A DNA stretch of 55,111 bases from Bacteroidaceae bacterium (GTDB lineage: Bacteria; Bacteroidota; Bacteroidia; Bacteroidales; Bacteroidaceae): contig JAFTSK010000035.1 in NCBI GenBank assembly GCA_017467385.1, positions 1 through 55,111 of the forward strand. The letters are read 5' to 3'. Shown piece after piece: positions 30,302-39,373 of this stretch. The notes beneath the pieces were generated by a model that was given only the letters and a program-made list of their open reading frames with translations, was not told where the DNA came from and did not search any database. The first letter of the stretch is position 1, and each line of letters starts with the position of its first letter. The position numbers and the translations under genes are program-made.

Positions 30302-31399
30302 ATGACACTCCGGAAAATCATACACATCGACATGGATGCTTTCTATGCTTCTATTGAGCAACGGGATAATCCCGAGTTGCGAGGGAAACCCATAGCCGTA
30401 GGCCATGCCGAACAGCGGGGAGTGGTGGCCGCCGCCAGCTATGAAGCCCGCAAATTCGGTGTGCGGTCGGCCATGTCTTCTTTGAAAGCGAAACAGTTAT
30501 GTCCCCAACTGATATTTGTTCCCGGACGAATGGCGGTATATCAAGCTGTTTCCCAACAGATACACGAGATTTTCCATTTGTACACAGACATTATTGAACC
30601 TATTTCATTGGACGAGGCTTTCTTAGATGTAACAAATAATAAGTTTGACATCCCTTTAGCGGTAGACATCGCCAAAGACATCAAGCGCCGAATCAAGGAA
30701 GAATTGGGGTTGATTGCCTCGGCCGGAATCTCATACAACAAATTCTTGGCCAAGATAGCTTCCGACTATCGAAAGCCGGACGGCTTATGCACCATTCATC
30801 CCAATCAGGCATTAAGTTTCATTGCTTCCCTTCCCATTGAAAGCTTTTGGGGAGTAGGCCCTGTTACAGCCAAAAAGATGCACTCCATCGGCATCCACAA
30901 AGGATACGACTTGCAACAATATTCCCTCGAACAACTAAAAGACTTGTTCGGCAAAGCCGGCGAATTGTACTATTATTGTTCCAAAGGAATCGACCTACGA
31001 CCGGTAGAGGCTACCCGTATCCGCAAATCGGTAGGCTGTGAACACACCTTAGAAAAGGATATAACCGCCCAGTCTTCTGTCATCATCGAGCTTTACCACG
31101 TAGTAACCGAACTGGTAGAACGATTAGAAAAACACCAATTCGCCGGAAATACCTTGACTCTCAAAATCAAGTTCTACGACTTCACGCAAATTACCCGAAG
31201 CATTACTCAATCAGAGAAGTTGCATAGCCTCGGACAGATTCTGCCATTGGCCAAACAACTTTTAAAAGAAGTAGACTATACCATACGCCCCATACGCCTG
31301 ATAGGGCTGACTGTCTCCAATCCCAAAGAAGAAAAGGATATATCCAACCAATGGGTGCAGTTAGAGATAGACTTTAAAGAACAGGAAGATTGGGGATAA
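30302..31399 (+). CDS. dinB: DNA polymerase IV
   Basis: DinB is a Y-family translesion polymerase. The 365-residue protein begins IIHIDMDAFYASIEQRDNPE with the first catalytic Asp residues. ISLDEAFLDVT holds the second acidic pair, where most homologues read SIDEAYLDV. The thumb/little-finger domain includes WGVGPVTAKKMHSIGI. Near the C-terminus QLEIDF fits a beta-clamp binding motif (QLxLF-like). It lies alone before aroA. Its promoter box is unusually close to the start codon. Confidence 0.94.
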   Translation: MTLRKIIHIDMDAFYASIEQRDNPELRGKPIAVGHAEQRGVVAAASYEARKFGVRSAMSSLKAKQLCPQLIFVPGRMAVYQAVSQQIHEIFHLYTDIIEPISLDEAFLDVTNNKFDIPLAVDIAKDIKRRIKEELGLIASAGISYNKFLAKIASDYRKPDGLCTIHPNQALSFIASLPIESFWGVGPVTAKKMHSIGIHKGYDLQQYSLEQLKDLFGKAGELYYYCSKGIDLRPVEATRIRKSVGCEHTLEKDITAQSSVIIELYHVVTELVERLEKHQFAGNTLTLKIKFYDFTQITRSITQSEKLHSLGQILPLAKQLLKEVDYTIRPIRLIGLTVSNPKEEKDISNQWVQLEIDFKEQEDWG

Positions 31400-31410
31400 A
31401 TGAGATTTCA

Positions 31411-31442
31411 TTTGCTCAACTTCTACAAATATCTTATTTTTG
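31411..31442 (+). promoter_or_regulatory. promoter for the aroA operon
   Basis: TTTG at 31411-31414, 20 bases, and TATTTTTG at 31435-31442 match the consensus exactly. The aroA start lies 21 bases downstream, and no other strong site precedes the five-gene run that follows. Confidence 0.82.
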
Positions 31443-31463
31443 CACACCTATTTCATAAAAGCA

Positions 31464-32696
31464 ATGACAAGAATTAAAATAACGGCTCCCATACATCCCA
31501 TTGATACCACGATTCAGCTACCCTCATCCAAGAGTATCAGTAATCGTGCTTTAATTATCAATGCCTTAGGCAAAGGTATCCATCAGCCGGAGAACCTTTC
31601 CGAATGTGATGATACCCAAGTGATGATTCGTGCGCTAAACGGTCAACCTCATGATACGATTGACATTTTGGCCGCAGGAACAGCCATGCGTTTTCTTACA
31701 GCCTATCTTTCTGTAACCACCGGTAGCCGCATCATTACCGGAACGCAACGTATGCAGCAACGCCCTATCCAAGTGTTGGTCGATGCTTTGCGTGAACTCG
31801 GAGCCAACATCCGCTATGTTTCCAACGAAGGTTATCCCCCACTCCACATTACCGGAGCCAAACTAAGTCAAACCCATATCAGTCTTCCCGGAAATATCAG
31901 TTCGCAGTACATCTCTGCTCTATTAATGATTGCCCCGACCTTAGAGCATGGATTGACGATTTGCTTGACCGGAAGCATTATCTCACGCCCCTACATCAAC
32001 CTCACCTTGCAGTTGATGAGAGATTTTGGAGCCAAAGCGGACTGGGTGAATGACCACGAACTGAAAGTCATGCCACAACCTTATCAGTCTATACCTTATT
32101 ATATAGAGAGTGATTGGAGTGCAGCCTCTTACTGGTATCAGATTGTAGCCCTTTCTTCGCAAGCTACCGTTACCTTGCCCGGCCTACTCAAGAACAGCTA
32201 TCAAGGAGACAGTCAGGTGGCCGGACTATTCCAGCAGTTGGGAGTGAACACACTTTATCAAGACAATCAAGTCCTCTTGACTAAGAGTACGAACATCGTA
32301 GACCGCTTGGAGTACGATTTCGTCAATCAACCCGACCTGGCACAAACCTTTGTGGTAACTTGTGCCTTGCTTGGAGTACCGTTCCGTTTTACCGGCCTCC
32401 AAAGCCTGAAAATCAAGGAGACCGACCGCATCGCCGCCTTAATCAAGGAAATGAAGAAATTAGGATATGTCCTGCAAGAAGCCGAAGATTCCATCCTTTT
32501 CTGGAACGGCGAACGTTGCGAAAGAAGCGATGAAGCCATCGACACCTACGAAGACCACCGCATGGCAATGGCCTTTGCTCCGGCTTGTCTGGCCTTAGGC
32601 GATATATATATGAACAATCCCCATGTAGTCAGCAAGTCCTACCCACGCTATTGGGAAAACTTGCAAACTGCCGGTTTTATGATAAAGGAGGCATAA
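31464..32696 (+). CDS. aroA: 3-phosphoshikimate 1-carboxyvinyltransferase (EPSP synthase)
   Basis: AroA makes EPSP from shikimate-3-phosphate and phosphoenolpyruvate. A TTG 24 bases earlier keeps the frame open, but the ATG at 31464 begins the normal MTRIKITAPIHPIDTTIQLP (410 residues). Substrate residues are in LPSSKSISNRALI, RPIQVLVDALRELGA and LKIKETDRIAAL. The phosphoenolpyruvate loop reads LAAGTAMRFLT, with Phe where E. coli has Pro101. It heads a run with a small membrane protein, a metal permease, tsaE and an Imm17 gene. Confidence 0.95.
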   Translation: MTRIKITAPIHPIDTTIQLPSSKSISNRALIINALGKGIHQPENLSECDDTQVMIRALNGQPHDTIDILAAGTAMRFLTAYLSVTTGSRIITGTQRMQQRPIQVLVDALRELGANIRYVSNEGYPPLHITGAKLSQTHISLPGNISSQYISALLMIAPTLEHGLTICLTGSIISRPYINLTLQLMRDFGAKADWVNDHELKVMPQPYQSIPYYIESDWSAASYWYQIVALSSQATVTLPGLLKNSYQGDSQVAGLFQQLGVNTLYQDNQVLLTKSTNIVDRLEYDFVNQPDLAQTFVVTCALLGVPFRFTGLQSLKIKETDRIAALIKEMKKLGYVLQEAEDSILFWNGERCERSDEAIDTYEDHRMAMAFAPACLALGDIYMNNPHVVSKSYPRYWENLQTAGFMIKEA

Positions 32697-32701
32697 ACAT
32701 T

Positions 32702-33124
32702 ATGTGGATATTAGTTGTTGGTTTAATTGTATTGACGCTTGCCGCTATGATAATAGGGAAAATCTATTATCATCGGATTAACAAGAAGATAGAAAAAGGA
32801 GAACTTGAAAAGGTTCCCGAAGTAGTATCGGTAGATGCTGAATGTTGCGGACAACATGAAACCTGCGAACGAGATAGTTTGTTGGCTGCCGTCAGCAAAG
32901 GCATTGAATATTATGACGATGAAGAATTAGACCGTTTTCGAGGCCGTCCTTCCGATAGTTACATCGACGAAGAAGTAGAAGAATTTCGGGAAGTCATGTT
33001 CACCTGCAAAGACGACGAGGTAGCCGGCTGGTGTCGAAGTCTTCAATTACGAGGTATTGAACTTCCGGATGAGCTGAAGGACGAACTTTTTCTGATTATC
33101 GGTGAACGAAGAGGCAATCATTAA
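32702..33124 (+). CDS. small membrane-anchored acidic protein with CCGxHxxC motif
   Basis: I do not recognise this 140-residue family with certainty; it is conserved in Bacteroidales next to the following permease. It has one N-terminal membrane helix (MWILVVGLIVLTLAAMIIG), a basic stop-transfer stretch and an acidic soluble domain. The domain contains CCGQHETC (about 51-58), two further Cys residues (FTCKDD and WCRSL) and many Asp/Glu. The Cys/His cluster could bind a metal ion, which would suit the metal-ABC permease starting one base after its stop codon. The longer frame from 32585 overlaps aroA and is not used. Confidence 0.6.
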   Translation: MWILVVGLIVLTLAAMIIGKIYYHRINKKIEKGELEKVPEVVSVDAECCGQHETCERDSLLAAVSKGIEYYDDEELDRFRGRPSDSYIDEEVEEFREVMFTCKDDEVAGWCRSLQLRGIELPDELKDELFLIIGERRGNH

Positions 33125-33125
33125 A

Positions 33126-33956
33126 ATGAATGAAATTATTAATCTCCTGAACTATACCTTTTTCCAGCACGCTTTGTTGGGAAGCTTATTAGCCAGTATC
33201 GCTTGTGGAATCATCGGTACATACATTGTTACCCGTCGGTTGGTTTTCATCAGCGGAGGTATCACACATGCGTCATTTGGTGGAATAGGTATCGGACTTT
33301 ACGCCGGCATCTCTCCGATTTTGTCGGCCGCCATATTCTCGGTTTTGTCTGCCTTTGGGGTGGAATGGCTCAGCAAGCGCAAAGACATGCGGGAAGACTC
33401 TGCCATTGCGGTATTTTGGACTTTCGGCATGGCTATTGGCATCATCTTTTGTTTCCTTTCTCCGGGCTTTACTCCCGACATGTCTACCTATCTATTCGGT
33501 AATATCTTAACCATTACTAATGGCGATATTTACATTTTAGCAGCTTTATCTATCGTCTTGGCTTTATTCTTTACCATTTTTCTGAATCCGATTATTTACA
33601 TCGCATTCGACCGCGAATATGCCTGTTCCCAACATATTCCCGTAGTCTTTTTTGAATATACCTTAATGATGTTCATAGCATTGACTATCGTGGCTTGTCT
33701 CCGAATGGTGGGAATCGTATTGGTTATTTCATTGCTTACTCTTCCACAAATGACCGCCAACATTTTTACTTATAACTTCAAGAAGATTATCTGGCTGGCT
33801 ATCGGTATAGGTTATTTAGGATGTATGGGTGGACTATTCATATCCTATCAGCTTCAAGTTCCCTCCGGAGCAGCCATTATCTTTTTCTCTATCTTAATCT
33901 ATATCCTTTGCAAAATAGGAAAAACCCTTTATCTTTGCATTCAAACGAAACAATAA
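33126..33956 (+). CDS. metal-ion ABC transporter permease (ZnuB/MntB family)
   Basis: Start placed at the ATG 33126 ([20 protein letters not shown]), since an earlier in-frame ATG (33102) lies inside the previous gene. The 276-residue protein has about eight membrane helices. It shows the family pattern of ABC-3 permeases ([20 protein letters not shown] and [20 protein letters not shown]). Such proteins import Zn, Mn or Fe with an ATPase and a solute-binding protein. Neither partner is in the window, so they must be encoded elsewhere. The metal is not known. Confidence 0.88.
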   Translation: MNEIINLLNYTFFQHALLGSLLASIACGIIGTYIVTRRLVFISGGITHASFGGIGIGLYAGISPILSAAIFSVLSAFGVEWLSKRKDMREDSAIAVFWTFGMAIGIIFCFLSPGFTPDMSTYLFGNILTITNGDIYILAALSIVLALFFTIFLNPIIYIAFDREYACSQHIPVVFFEYTLMMFIALTIVACLRMVGIVLVISLLTLPQMTANIFTYNFKKIIWLAIGIGYLGCMGGLFISYQLQVPSGAAIIFFSILIYILCKIGKTLYLCIQTKQ

Positions 33957-33963
33957 ACATATT

Positions 33964-34386
33964 ATGGAAATCAGAATCAACTCATTAGACCACATACACG
34001 AAGCCGCCAAACAGTTCATTGCGGCTATGGGAGACAACACCGTTTTTGCTTTTTACGGCAAAATGGGTGCCGGAAAGACGACCTTTATCAAAGCAGTATG
34101 TGAAGAACTGGGAGTAACCGACGTTATCAATTCCCCAACCTTTGCCATCGTCAACGAATACCGTTCCGATGAAACCGGTGAATTGATTTATCATTTCGAC
34201 TTTTACCGCATCAAGAAATTGGACGAAGTGTACGACATGGGATACGAAGACTATTTTTATTGCGGTGCCTTATGTTTCATCGAATGGCCGGAACTGATCG
34301 AAGAAGTGCTTCCGGGAGATACCGTAAAGGTTATTATTGAAGAATTGGAAGACAGCACCCGTACCATTCGCCTGGAAAGTATGTAA
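33964..34386 (+). CDS. tsaE: tRNA threonylcarbamoyladenosine biosynthesis ATPase TsaE
   Basis: TsaE works with TsaB and TsaD to make t6A at position 37 of ANN-decoding tRNAs. The 140-residue protein has the P-loop [29 protein letters not shown] and [14 protein letters not shown], all standard. It lies seven bases after the permease gene and two bases before the Imm17-like gene, in the aroA-led run. Confidence 0.94.
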   Translation: MEIRINSLDHIHEAAKQFIAAMGDNTVFAFYGKMGAGKTTFIKAVCEELGVTDVINSPTFAIVNEYRSDETGELIYHFDFYRIKKLDEVYDMGYEDYFYCGALCFIEWPELIEEVLPGDTVKVIIEELEDSTRTIRLESM

Positions 34387-34388
34387 AC

Positions 34389-34616
34389 ATGGGAATGCAC
34401 TATTTCATACAAGGTATTTTTGTGATAGTGGGATTACTCGCTATTCTCGCTTCTTTGTTTAATTGGAACTGGTTTTTTACCGCGCAAAACACGCAATTCA
34501 TCGTCAGAAACGTAGGACGTGGACGCGCCCGTCTCTTTTATGCCCTTTTAGGAATACTGATGATAGCCACTGCATGTTACTTTTTCATGGAAGTACAAAC
34601 AACCCTCAAGAAATAA
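34389..34616 (+). CDS. Imm17-like two-helix membrane protein
   Basis: The 75-residue protein has two membrane helices (about residues 5-25 and 48-67) joined by a conserved loop WFFTAQNTQFIVRNVGRGRAR. This pattern resembles immunity protein 17, which is predicted to neutralise polymorphic toxins. No toxin gene is adjacent: it starts two bases after tsaE and is followed by a terminator. It may be a housekeeping membrane protein that shares the fold, or an orphan immunity gene. The family call is from recall. Confidence 0.65.
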   Translation: MGMHYFIQGIFVIVGLLAILASLFNWNWFFTAQNTQFIVRNVGRGRARLFYALLGILMIATACYFFMEVQTTLKK

Positions 34617-34644
34617 AAAAGGCGGCAACTTTGCCGCCCTTTTT
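34615..34644. terminator. bidirectional terminator
   Basis: AAAAAGGCGGCA and TTGCCGCCCTTTTT pair around ACT, with A/T runs on both sides. It ends the aroA-Imm17 run and the convergent trxA unit; both stop codons touch it. Confidence 0.88.
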
Positions 34645-34972
34645 ATTCTTCTAACGAGTCGCCGTATTCCATCTCGCCTTGCACAACGAAAAAGACATCA
34701 TCAGCGGCATAAGGTCCCATGCCATCTTTGCCCGCCTCTTTCACGATGTAATTTACGACTTCGTCTAAGTCAATATTGATATAACCTTCAGCGTCAGGTT
34801 CTGCATCCAAACATTCACTGGAAGTGTAATATTCAGCAATCAAGTCAAGGATATAATATAAATCATCTTCCGAAAACTTGTCCTTCAAATCCTGAGGCAG
34901 ATAATTCTTTATAAACTCTACCGCTTTGGCATCATCCTCAGCATCCAACAAAAAATCTTCTTCCATTCCCAT
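34643..34972 (-). CDS. conserved acidic protein of unknown function
   Basis: The 109-residue protein is very acidic (MGMEEDFLLDAEDDAKAVEF at the start, many Asp/Glu) and predicted mostly helical. It has no signal peptide or membrane helix, so it is probably cytoplasmic. I recognise it only as a Bacteroidales conserved hypothetical. It begins 25 bases after trxA and is likely co-transcribed with it, which hints at a redox-linked role, though no Cys pair is conserved in it. Confidence 0.7.
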   Translation of the reverse strand: MGMEEDFLLDAEDDAKAVEFIKNYLPQDLKDKFSEDDLYYILDLIAEYYTSSECLDAEPDAEGYINIDLDEVVNYIVKEAGKDGMGPYAADDVFFVVQGEMEYGDSLEE

Positions 34973-34997
34973 AATGTTTGTTTTTAACGTTGATAAA

Positions 34998-35312
34998 TTA
35001 AAGCAATGCCTTTACCTTTTCTTCCAACTGAGCCTTAGTTACAGCACCTACGGTCTTGTCTTGAACTTCTCCGTTCTTGATAAAGAGTACAGTAGGAATG
35101 TTACGAACGCCAAAACGACCGGTCAGTTCGTCATTATCATCCACATCACACTTACCGATAATTACCTGATCCTTGTACTGTTCGGCCAAAGCCTCTACAT
35201 CCGGAGCAATCTTCTTGCAAGGTCCACACCAAGTTGCCCAAAAGTCTACCACTACCGGTTTTCCTGAAGCCAGCAATTCTTCAAAATTGCTATCTTTAAT
35301 TTCTAATGCCAT
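34998..35312 (-). CDS. trxA: thioredoxin
   Basis: The 104-residue protein is a standard thioredoxin with the redox pair in WATWCGPCKKIAP and the cis-Pro in RNIPTVLFIKNG. It reduces disulphides of ribonucleotide reductase and other cytoplasmic proteins. It has no signal peptide. The promoter box TATCTTTG lies just after the dnaE stop codon, and the acidic gene follows 25 bases downstream. Confidence 0.96.
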   Translation of the reverse strand: MALEIKDSNFEELLASGKPVVVDFWATWCGPCKKIAPDVEALAEQYKDQVIIGKCDVDDNDELTGRFGVRNIPTVLFIKNGEVQDKTVGAVTKAQLEEKVKALL

Positions 35313-35345
35313 ATTATCTATTTTTATTGTTAATAATCATTTTTG

Positions 35346-35353
35346 CAAAGATA
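35346..35353 (-). promoter_or_regulatory. promoter box for trxA
   Basis: On the minus strand TATCTTTG (35353-35346) is a full TAnnTTTG box 34 bases upstream of the trxA start and directly next to the dnaE stop. The upstream TTTG is not clear. Confidence 0.55.
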
Positions 35354-38300
35354 CTAATTTATTTTATAGGAAAGAAATGGTTTATTGTCTAAATATGCGA
35401 CAATATTTTTATGTACTGATATTCTCCATTTCTTGGAAGTCATCGTAAGGTATTGCCCGTCTTCATCTTGCACCAAGAAAGCCAACTCTGCATTGCCCGG
35501 ATTTTCTTCTGCCAATAAAGCAATTCCACCGATCAGGTCTTCGTCGATATTTCCCAATGGAATTGTGATGGTCAGCTTTTCAATTGCCTTGTCTTTTACC
35601 TCCGGCAACAATTCTATGGAGTTAATCTTCACTTCGTATTCCTCCTGACGCCATTGCTTCGGTTGGCATTTTCCTTTCATGAACAAGAACATCCCTGTCG
35701 CAAAGAAGTTTTTCTTTTCAAGCCATTCATTTCCAAAGAAAGCAAATTCAAACGAACCCGAATAATCTTCCACACGAGCTATACCAAAAGGATTCCCTTT
35801 CTTGGTTTGCCCTTCACGCACTCCCGTTACAATTCCTCCCATTGTCAAATCCATGTTTTGCAAGGGTGTCAAGTTGTTCAGTTCAAACATGGAAACATTG
35901 CATACATTCTTCAAGATGACCGCATATTCGTCCAACGGATGAGCCGAGAGATAGATGCCAACCAACTCACGTTCTTTATTCAGACGGTCTAAATCTCCCC
36001 AGGCCGGAGCAGGAATAATTTCCGGAGTAGCCACTTCCACCACATTATCTCCACCAAACAAAGAATTAGTAACCACCGCCTTGCTCATCTGGTATTTACT
36101 GCCATAACGGACCAAGATTTCTGTAAACGATTCATCTTTCGCATTCTTCATAAAGAAATCTTCTCGCTTGATTCCCTCAAAACTGTCAAATGCACCCGAT
36201 AAAGCCAAACATTCGATGTTCTTTCGATTGCAAGCAGACAAATTTACCCGCTGAACAAAATCGAAAATATCTTTGTAAGGGCCGTTCTTTTCACGTTCAT
36301 CCAAGATGCTCTGCACAGCACTTTCTCCAACGCCTTTTATCGCACCAAGCCCGAAACGAATATCCCCTTTGTGGTTTACTGAGAATTTCAGCATACTTTC
36401 ATTGACATCCGGTCCTAACGTCTGGATGCCCGTCGCCTTACTTTCGTCCATCAATTTGGTGATTTCCGTAATGTTCGAGATATTTCGGCTCATGGTGGCT
36501 GCCATATACTCTGCCGGATAGTTGGCTTTCAAATAGGCTGTTTGGAAAGCTACCCACGAATAACAGGTGGCATGAGATTTATTGAACGCATACGAAGCAA
36601 ACTTTTCCCAGTCGCCCCAAATCTTTTCCAAAGTTTTGGGATCATGTCCATTCTTCTGACCACCCGAAATAAACTTCGGCTTCATGTGATCCAGCTTGTC
36701 TCTCAGCTTCTTACCCATCGCCTTACGCAAAGCATCTGATTCTCCTCGCGTGAAATCGGCCAACAAACGAGAAAGCAACATCACCTGTTCTTGATACACC
36801 GTAATGCCATACGTGTCCTTCAAGTATTTTTCCATAATCGGAATGTCATACTCTATCGGCTTACGTCCTTGTTTACGGTCGATAAAGTCCGGAATGTAAT
36901 CCATCGGCCCCGGACGATAAAGCGCATTCATGGCAATCAAGTCCTCGAAAGTGCTTGGCTCCAACTCTCGAAGATACTTCTGCATACCTGGAGATTCAAA
37001 CTGGAAAGTGCCAATGGTGCGGCCTTCGCAATACAATTCATAGGTAGCCGCATCATTAATATCTATCTCATCTATATTTAGTTCAATGCCCTTGCTATGC
37101 CGGATGTTGGCGATGGCTTCCTTGATGATAGACAAGGTTTTCAAACCCAAGAAGTCCATCTTAATCAAACCTGTATCCTCGATGACTGAGCCTTCATATT
37201 GAGTAACCAACATCTTTTCGCCGGTTTCCTTATCATCGGCCGTACTGACAGGCACCCAATCTGTGATGTCGTCCCGGCAAATAATCGTTCCACAAGCATG
37301 CACCCCTGTATTGCGCACATTGCCTTCCAACATCTTCGCATAACGAATCGTATCTCTTAAAATAGGATCCGAAGACACTTCAGCGGCTTGTAATTCCGGC
37401 ACATCTTCTATGGCATTGACCAAATTCATCTTTTTGCCACTGGGCAACTTATCCGGAATGGCCTTACACAATCGGTCGGATTCAGACAAAGGAAGCTTCT
37501 GCACACGAGCCACATCCTTGATAGCCAACTTTGTAGCCATTGTGCCGTATGTAATAATGTGAGCCACTTTCTCCTGGCCGTATTTCTCTGTAACCCAGTT
37601 AAGCACACGTCCACGACCATCATCATCGAAGTCGACATCAATATCCGGCAAAGAAATACGGTCTGGATTCAAGAAACGTTCAAACAGCAAGTCGTATGCG
37701 ATGGGATCAATTTGGGTGATTCCCAAGCAATAAGCCACCGCAGAGCCGGCCGCAGAACCACGTCCCGGCCCTACCGACACATCAAGCTCTTCACGAGCCG
37801 CCCGAATAAAGTCCTGTACAATAAGGAAGTAGCCCGGAAAACCCATCGTCTTCATGATATGAAGCTCAAACTTGATTCGTTCGCTGGTTTCTGCGTTCAA
37901 CACTTCTCCATATCTTTTCTTCGCCCCATCCAAAGCCAACTTTTTCAGATAATCGGCTTCCAATTTAATACGATAGAGCTTGTCATATCCACCTAATTTC
38001 TCGATTTTGGCTAAGGCGGCTTCTTCACTCAAAACGACATTTCCATTCTCGTCCTGCGTAAATTCATCGAACAAGTCTTTTTCTGTATATTTTTGCCGAT
38101 ATTCTTCTTCCGTTCCGAAATCCTCAGGAATCTCAAAGTTAGGCATAATCGGCGCATGGTCTATGCTATAAAACTCGACTTGATTGCAAATATCGACCGT
38201 ATTGGAAAGGGCTTCAGGAACATCCGAGAACAATTCGTTCATCTCGGCCTTTGTCTTCATCCATTCCTGTTTGGAGTAAAGCATTCGCTTCGGATCGTCC

Positions 38301-39193
38301 AAATCCTTGCCCGTACTTAAACAAATCAAGCGGTCGTGCGCCTCTGCATTTTCCTCATCGACAAAGTGTACGTCGTTCGTACAAACCAGCTTCACGCCAT
38401 ATTGTTTGGAATATTCTATCAGTTTTGCATTGGCTATTTGCTGCATTCCATACGCTTCATGGTTGGCACGCGACACAGTAGCTTTATGACGTTGCAACTC
38501 CAAATAGAAGTCATCGCCAAACACCCGTTTATACCATTGGATGGCTTCTTCGGCCTCATCGAACCTTCCTTGCAATATTTTCCGGGGAACCTCTCCGGCA
38601 ATACACGCCGAACAAACAATCAGCCCTTCGTGATATTTTTCCAACTCCACCCTATCTGTACGAGGACGCATATAAAAGCCATCCGTCCAAGCCTTTGAGA
38701 CCAACTTCACCAAGTTGTGATAACCTTTCAGATTCTTGGCCAGAACCACCAAGTGATAGCCGCTTTGGTCGTCCTTTCCATTTTTATCGTACATCCGTCG
38801 GCGGGCCACGTACATTTCACATCCAAAGATTGGCTTAAACAACTTATTCTTTGCCGCCTCCAATGCACTTTTGGAAGCAGCCAAGTCCTCTTCAACTTTT
38901 TGAAATTCCTCTTCAGCATTTTCAGAAAGCTCTTCGGCTTTTTCCAATTCCTGCTTGGTCCTCTCCAACTGAGCTATTTGCTTTTTCAGCCCTTTTATCT
39001 CGTCGTTGGTCTTTCCATTCTTTTTATTGACATAATTAAAGAACTCCTTGATGCCAAACATATCTCCATGATCGGTTACAGCAATGCCTCTCATGCCATC
39101 GGCAATGGCCTTGTCGACCAGCCGAGGGATAGAAGCCTGCCCGTCCAAAATGGAGTATTGGGTATGAACATGTAAATGGACAAAATCCTGCAT
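35354..39193 (-). CDS. dnaE: DNA polymerase III alpha subunit with coiled-coil insertion in the PHP domain
   Basis: This is the replicative polymerase, 1279 residues against about 1160 in E. coli. It has an N-terminal PHP domain with metal ligands that look intact (HLHVHTQYS and TDHGDMFG). The polymerase core has VGPGRGSAAGS and LPDIDVDFDDDGR with catalytic Asp residues. The tandem helix-hairpin-helix, OB-fold and tail regions follow. The extra length is partly a Lys/Glu/Leu-rich coiled coil at about residues 58-118 inside the PHP domain. An intact PHP site may support proofreading, as shown for some DnaE1 enzymes; here that is inference. Confidence 0.96.
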   Translation of the reverse strand: MQDFVHLHVHTQYSILDGQASIPRLVDKAIADGMRGIAVTDHGDMFGIKEFFNYVNKKNGKTNDEIKGLKKQIAQLERTKQELEKAEELSENAEEEFQKVEEDLAASKSALEAAKNKLFKPIFGCEMYVARRRMYDKNGKDDQSGYHLVVLAKNLKGYHNLVKLVSKAWTDGFYMRPRTDRVELEKYHEGLIVCSACIAGEVPRKILQGRFDEAEEAIQWYKRVFGDDFYLELQRHKATVSRANHEAYGMQQIANAKLIEYSKQYGVKLVCTNDVHFVDEENAEAHDRLICLSTGKDLDDPKRMLYSKQEWMKTKAEMNELFSDVPEALSNTVDICNQVEFYSIDHAPIMPNFEIPEDFGTEEEYRQKYTEKDLFDEFTQDENGNVVLSEEAALAKIEKLGGYDKLYRIKLEADYLKKLALDGAKKRYGEVLNAETSERIKFELHIMKTMGFPGYFLIVQDFIRAAREELDVSVGPGRGSAAGSAVAYCLGITQIDPIAYDLLFERFLNPDRISLPDIDVDFDDDGRGRVLNWVTEKYGQEKVAHIITYGTMATKLAIKDVARVQKLPLSESDRLCKAIPDKLPSGKKMNLVNAIEDVPELQAAEVSSDPILRDTIRYAKMLEGNVRNTGVHACGTIICRDDITDWVPVSTADDKETGEKMLVTQYEGSVIEDTGLIKMDFLGLKTLSIIKEAIANIRHSKGIELNIDEIDINDAATYELYCEGRTIGTFQFESPGMQKYLRELEPSTFEDLIAMNALYRPGPMDYIPDFIDRKQGRKPIEYDIPIMEKYLKDTYGITVYQEQVMLLSRLLADFTRGESDALRKAMGKKLRDKLDHMKPKFISGGQKNGHDPKTLEKIWGDWEKFASYAFNKSHATCYSWVAFQTAYLKANYPAEYMAATMSRNISNITEITKLMDESKATGIQTLGPDVNESMLKFSVNHKGDIRFGLGAIKGVGESAVQSILDEREKNGPYKDIFDFVQRVNLSACNRKNIECLALSGAFDSFEGIKREDFFMKNAKDESFTEILVRYGSKYQMSKAVVTNSLFGGDNVVEVATPEIIPAPAWGDLDRLNKERELVGIYLSAHPLDEYAVILKNVCNVSMFELNNLTPLQNMDLTMGGIVTGVREGQTKKGNPFGIARVEDYSGSFEFAFFGNEWLEKKNFFATGMFLFMKGKCQPKQWRQEEYEVKINSIELLPEVKDKAIEKLTITIPLGNIDEDLIGGIALLAEENPGNAELAFLVQDEDGQYLTMTSKKWRISVHKNIVAYLDNKPFLSYKIN

Positions 39194-39218
39194 AAATCTA
39201 TTTTCTAAAAAAGTTCGC

Positions 39219-39250
39219 TAAAGATACATTGCTTTCGCAAAACCTGCAAA
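39219..39250 (-). promoter_or_regulatory. promoter for dnaE
   Basis: On the minus strand TTTG (39250-39247), 20 bases, then TATCTTTA (39226-39219) match the consensus except for the last base. It lies 26 bases before the dnaE start. Confidence 0.65.
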
Positions 39251-39317
39251 AAGAAGCCAAAGAAGTTATTAACTTTCATACTTTTTAGGCCAAATGTTTC
39301 AAATCCACTGTTTTTAT

Positions 39318-39348
39318 TTTGTTTTTCGTCAAATAATAACTAATTTTG
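39318..39348 (+). promoter_or_regulatory. promoter for psd-pssA
   Basis: TTTG at 39318-39321, 19 bases, and TAATTTTG at 39341-39348 are a perfect match, 26 bases before the psd start. Confidence 0.82.
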
Positions 39349-39373
39349 CAGGAATTATATAGCTACCGACGTT

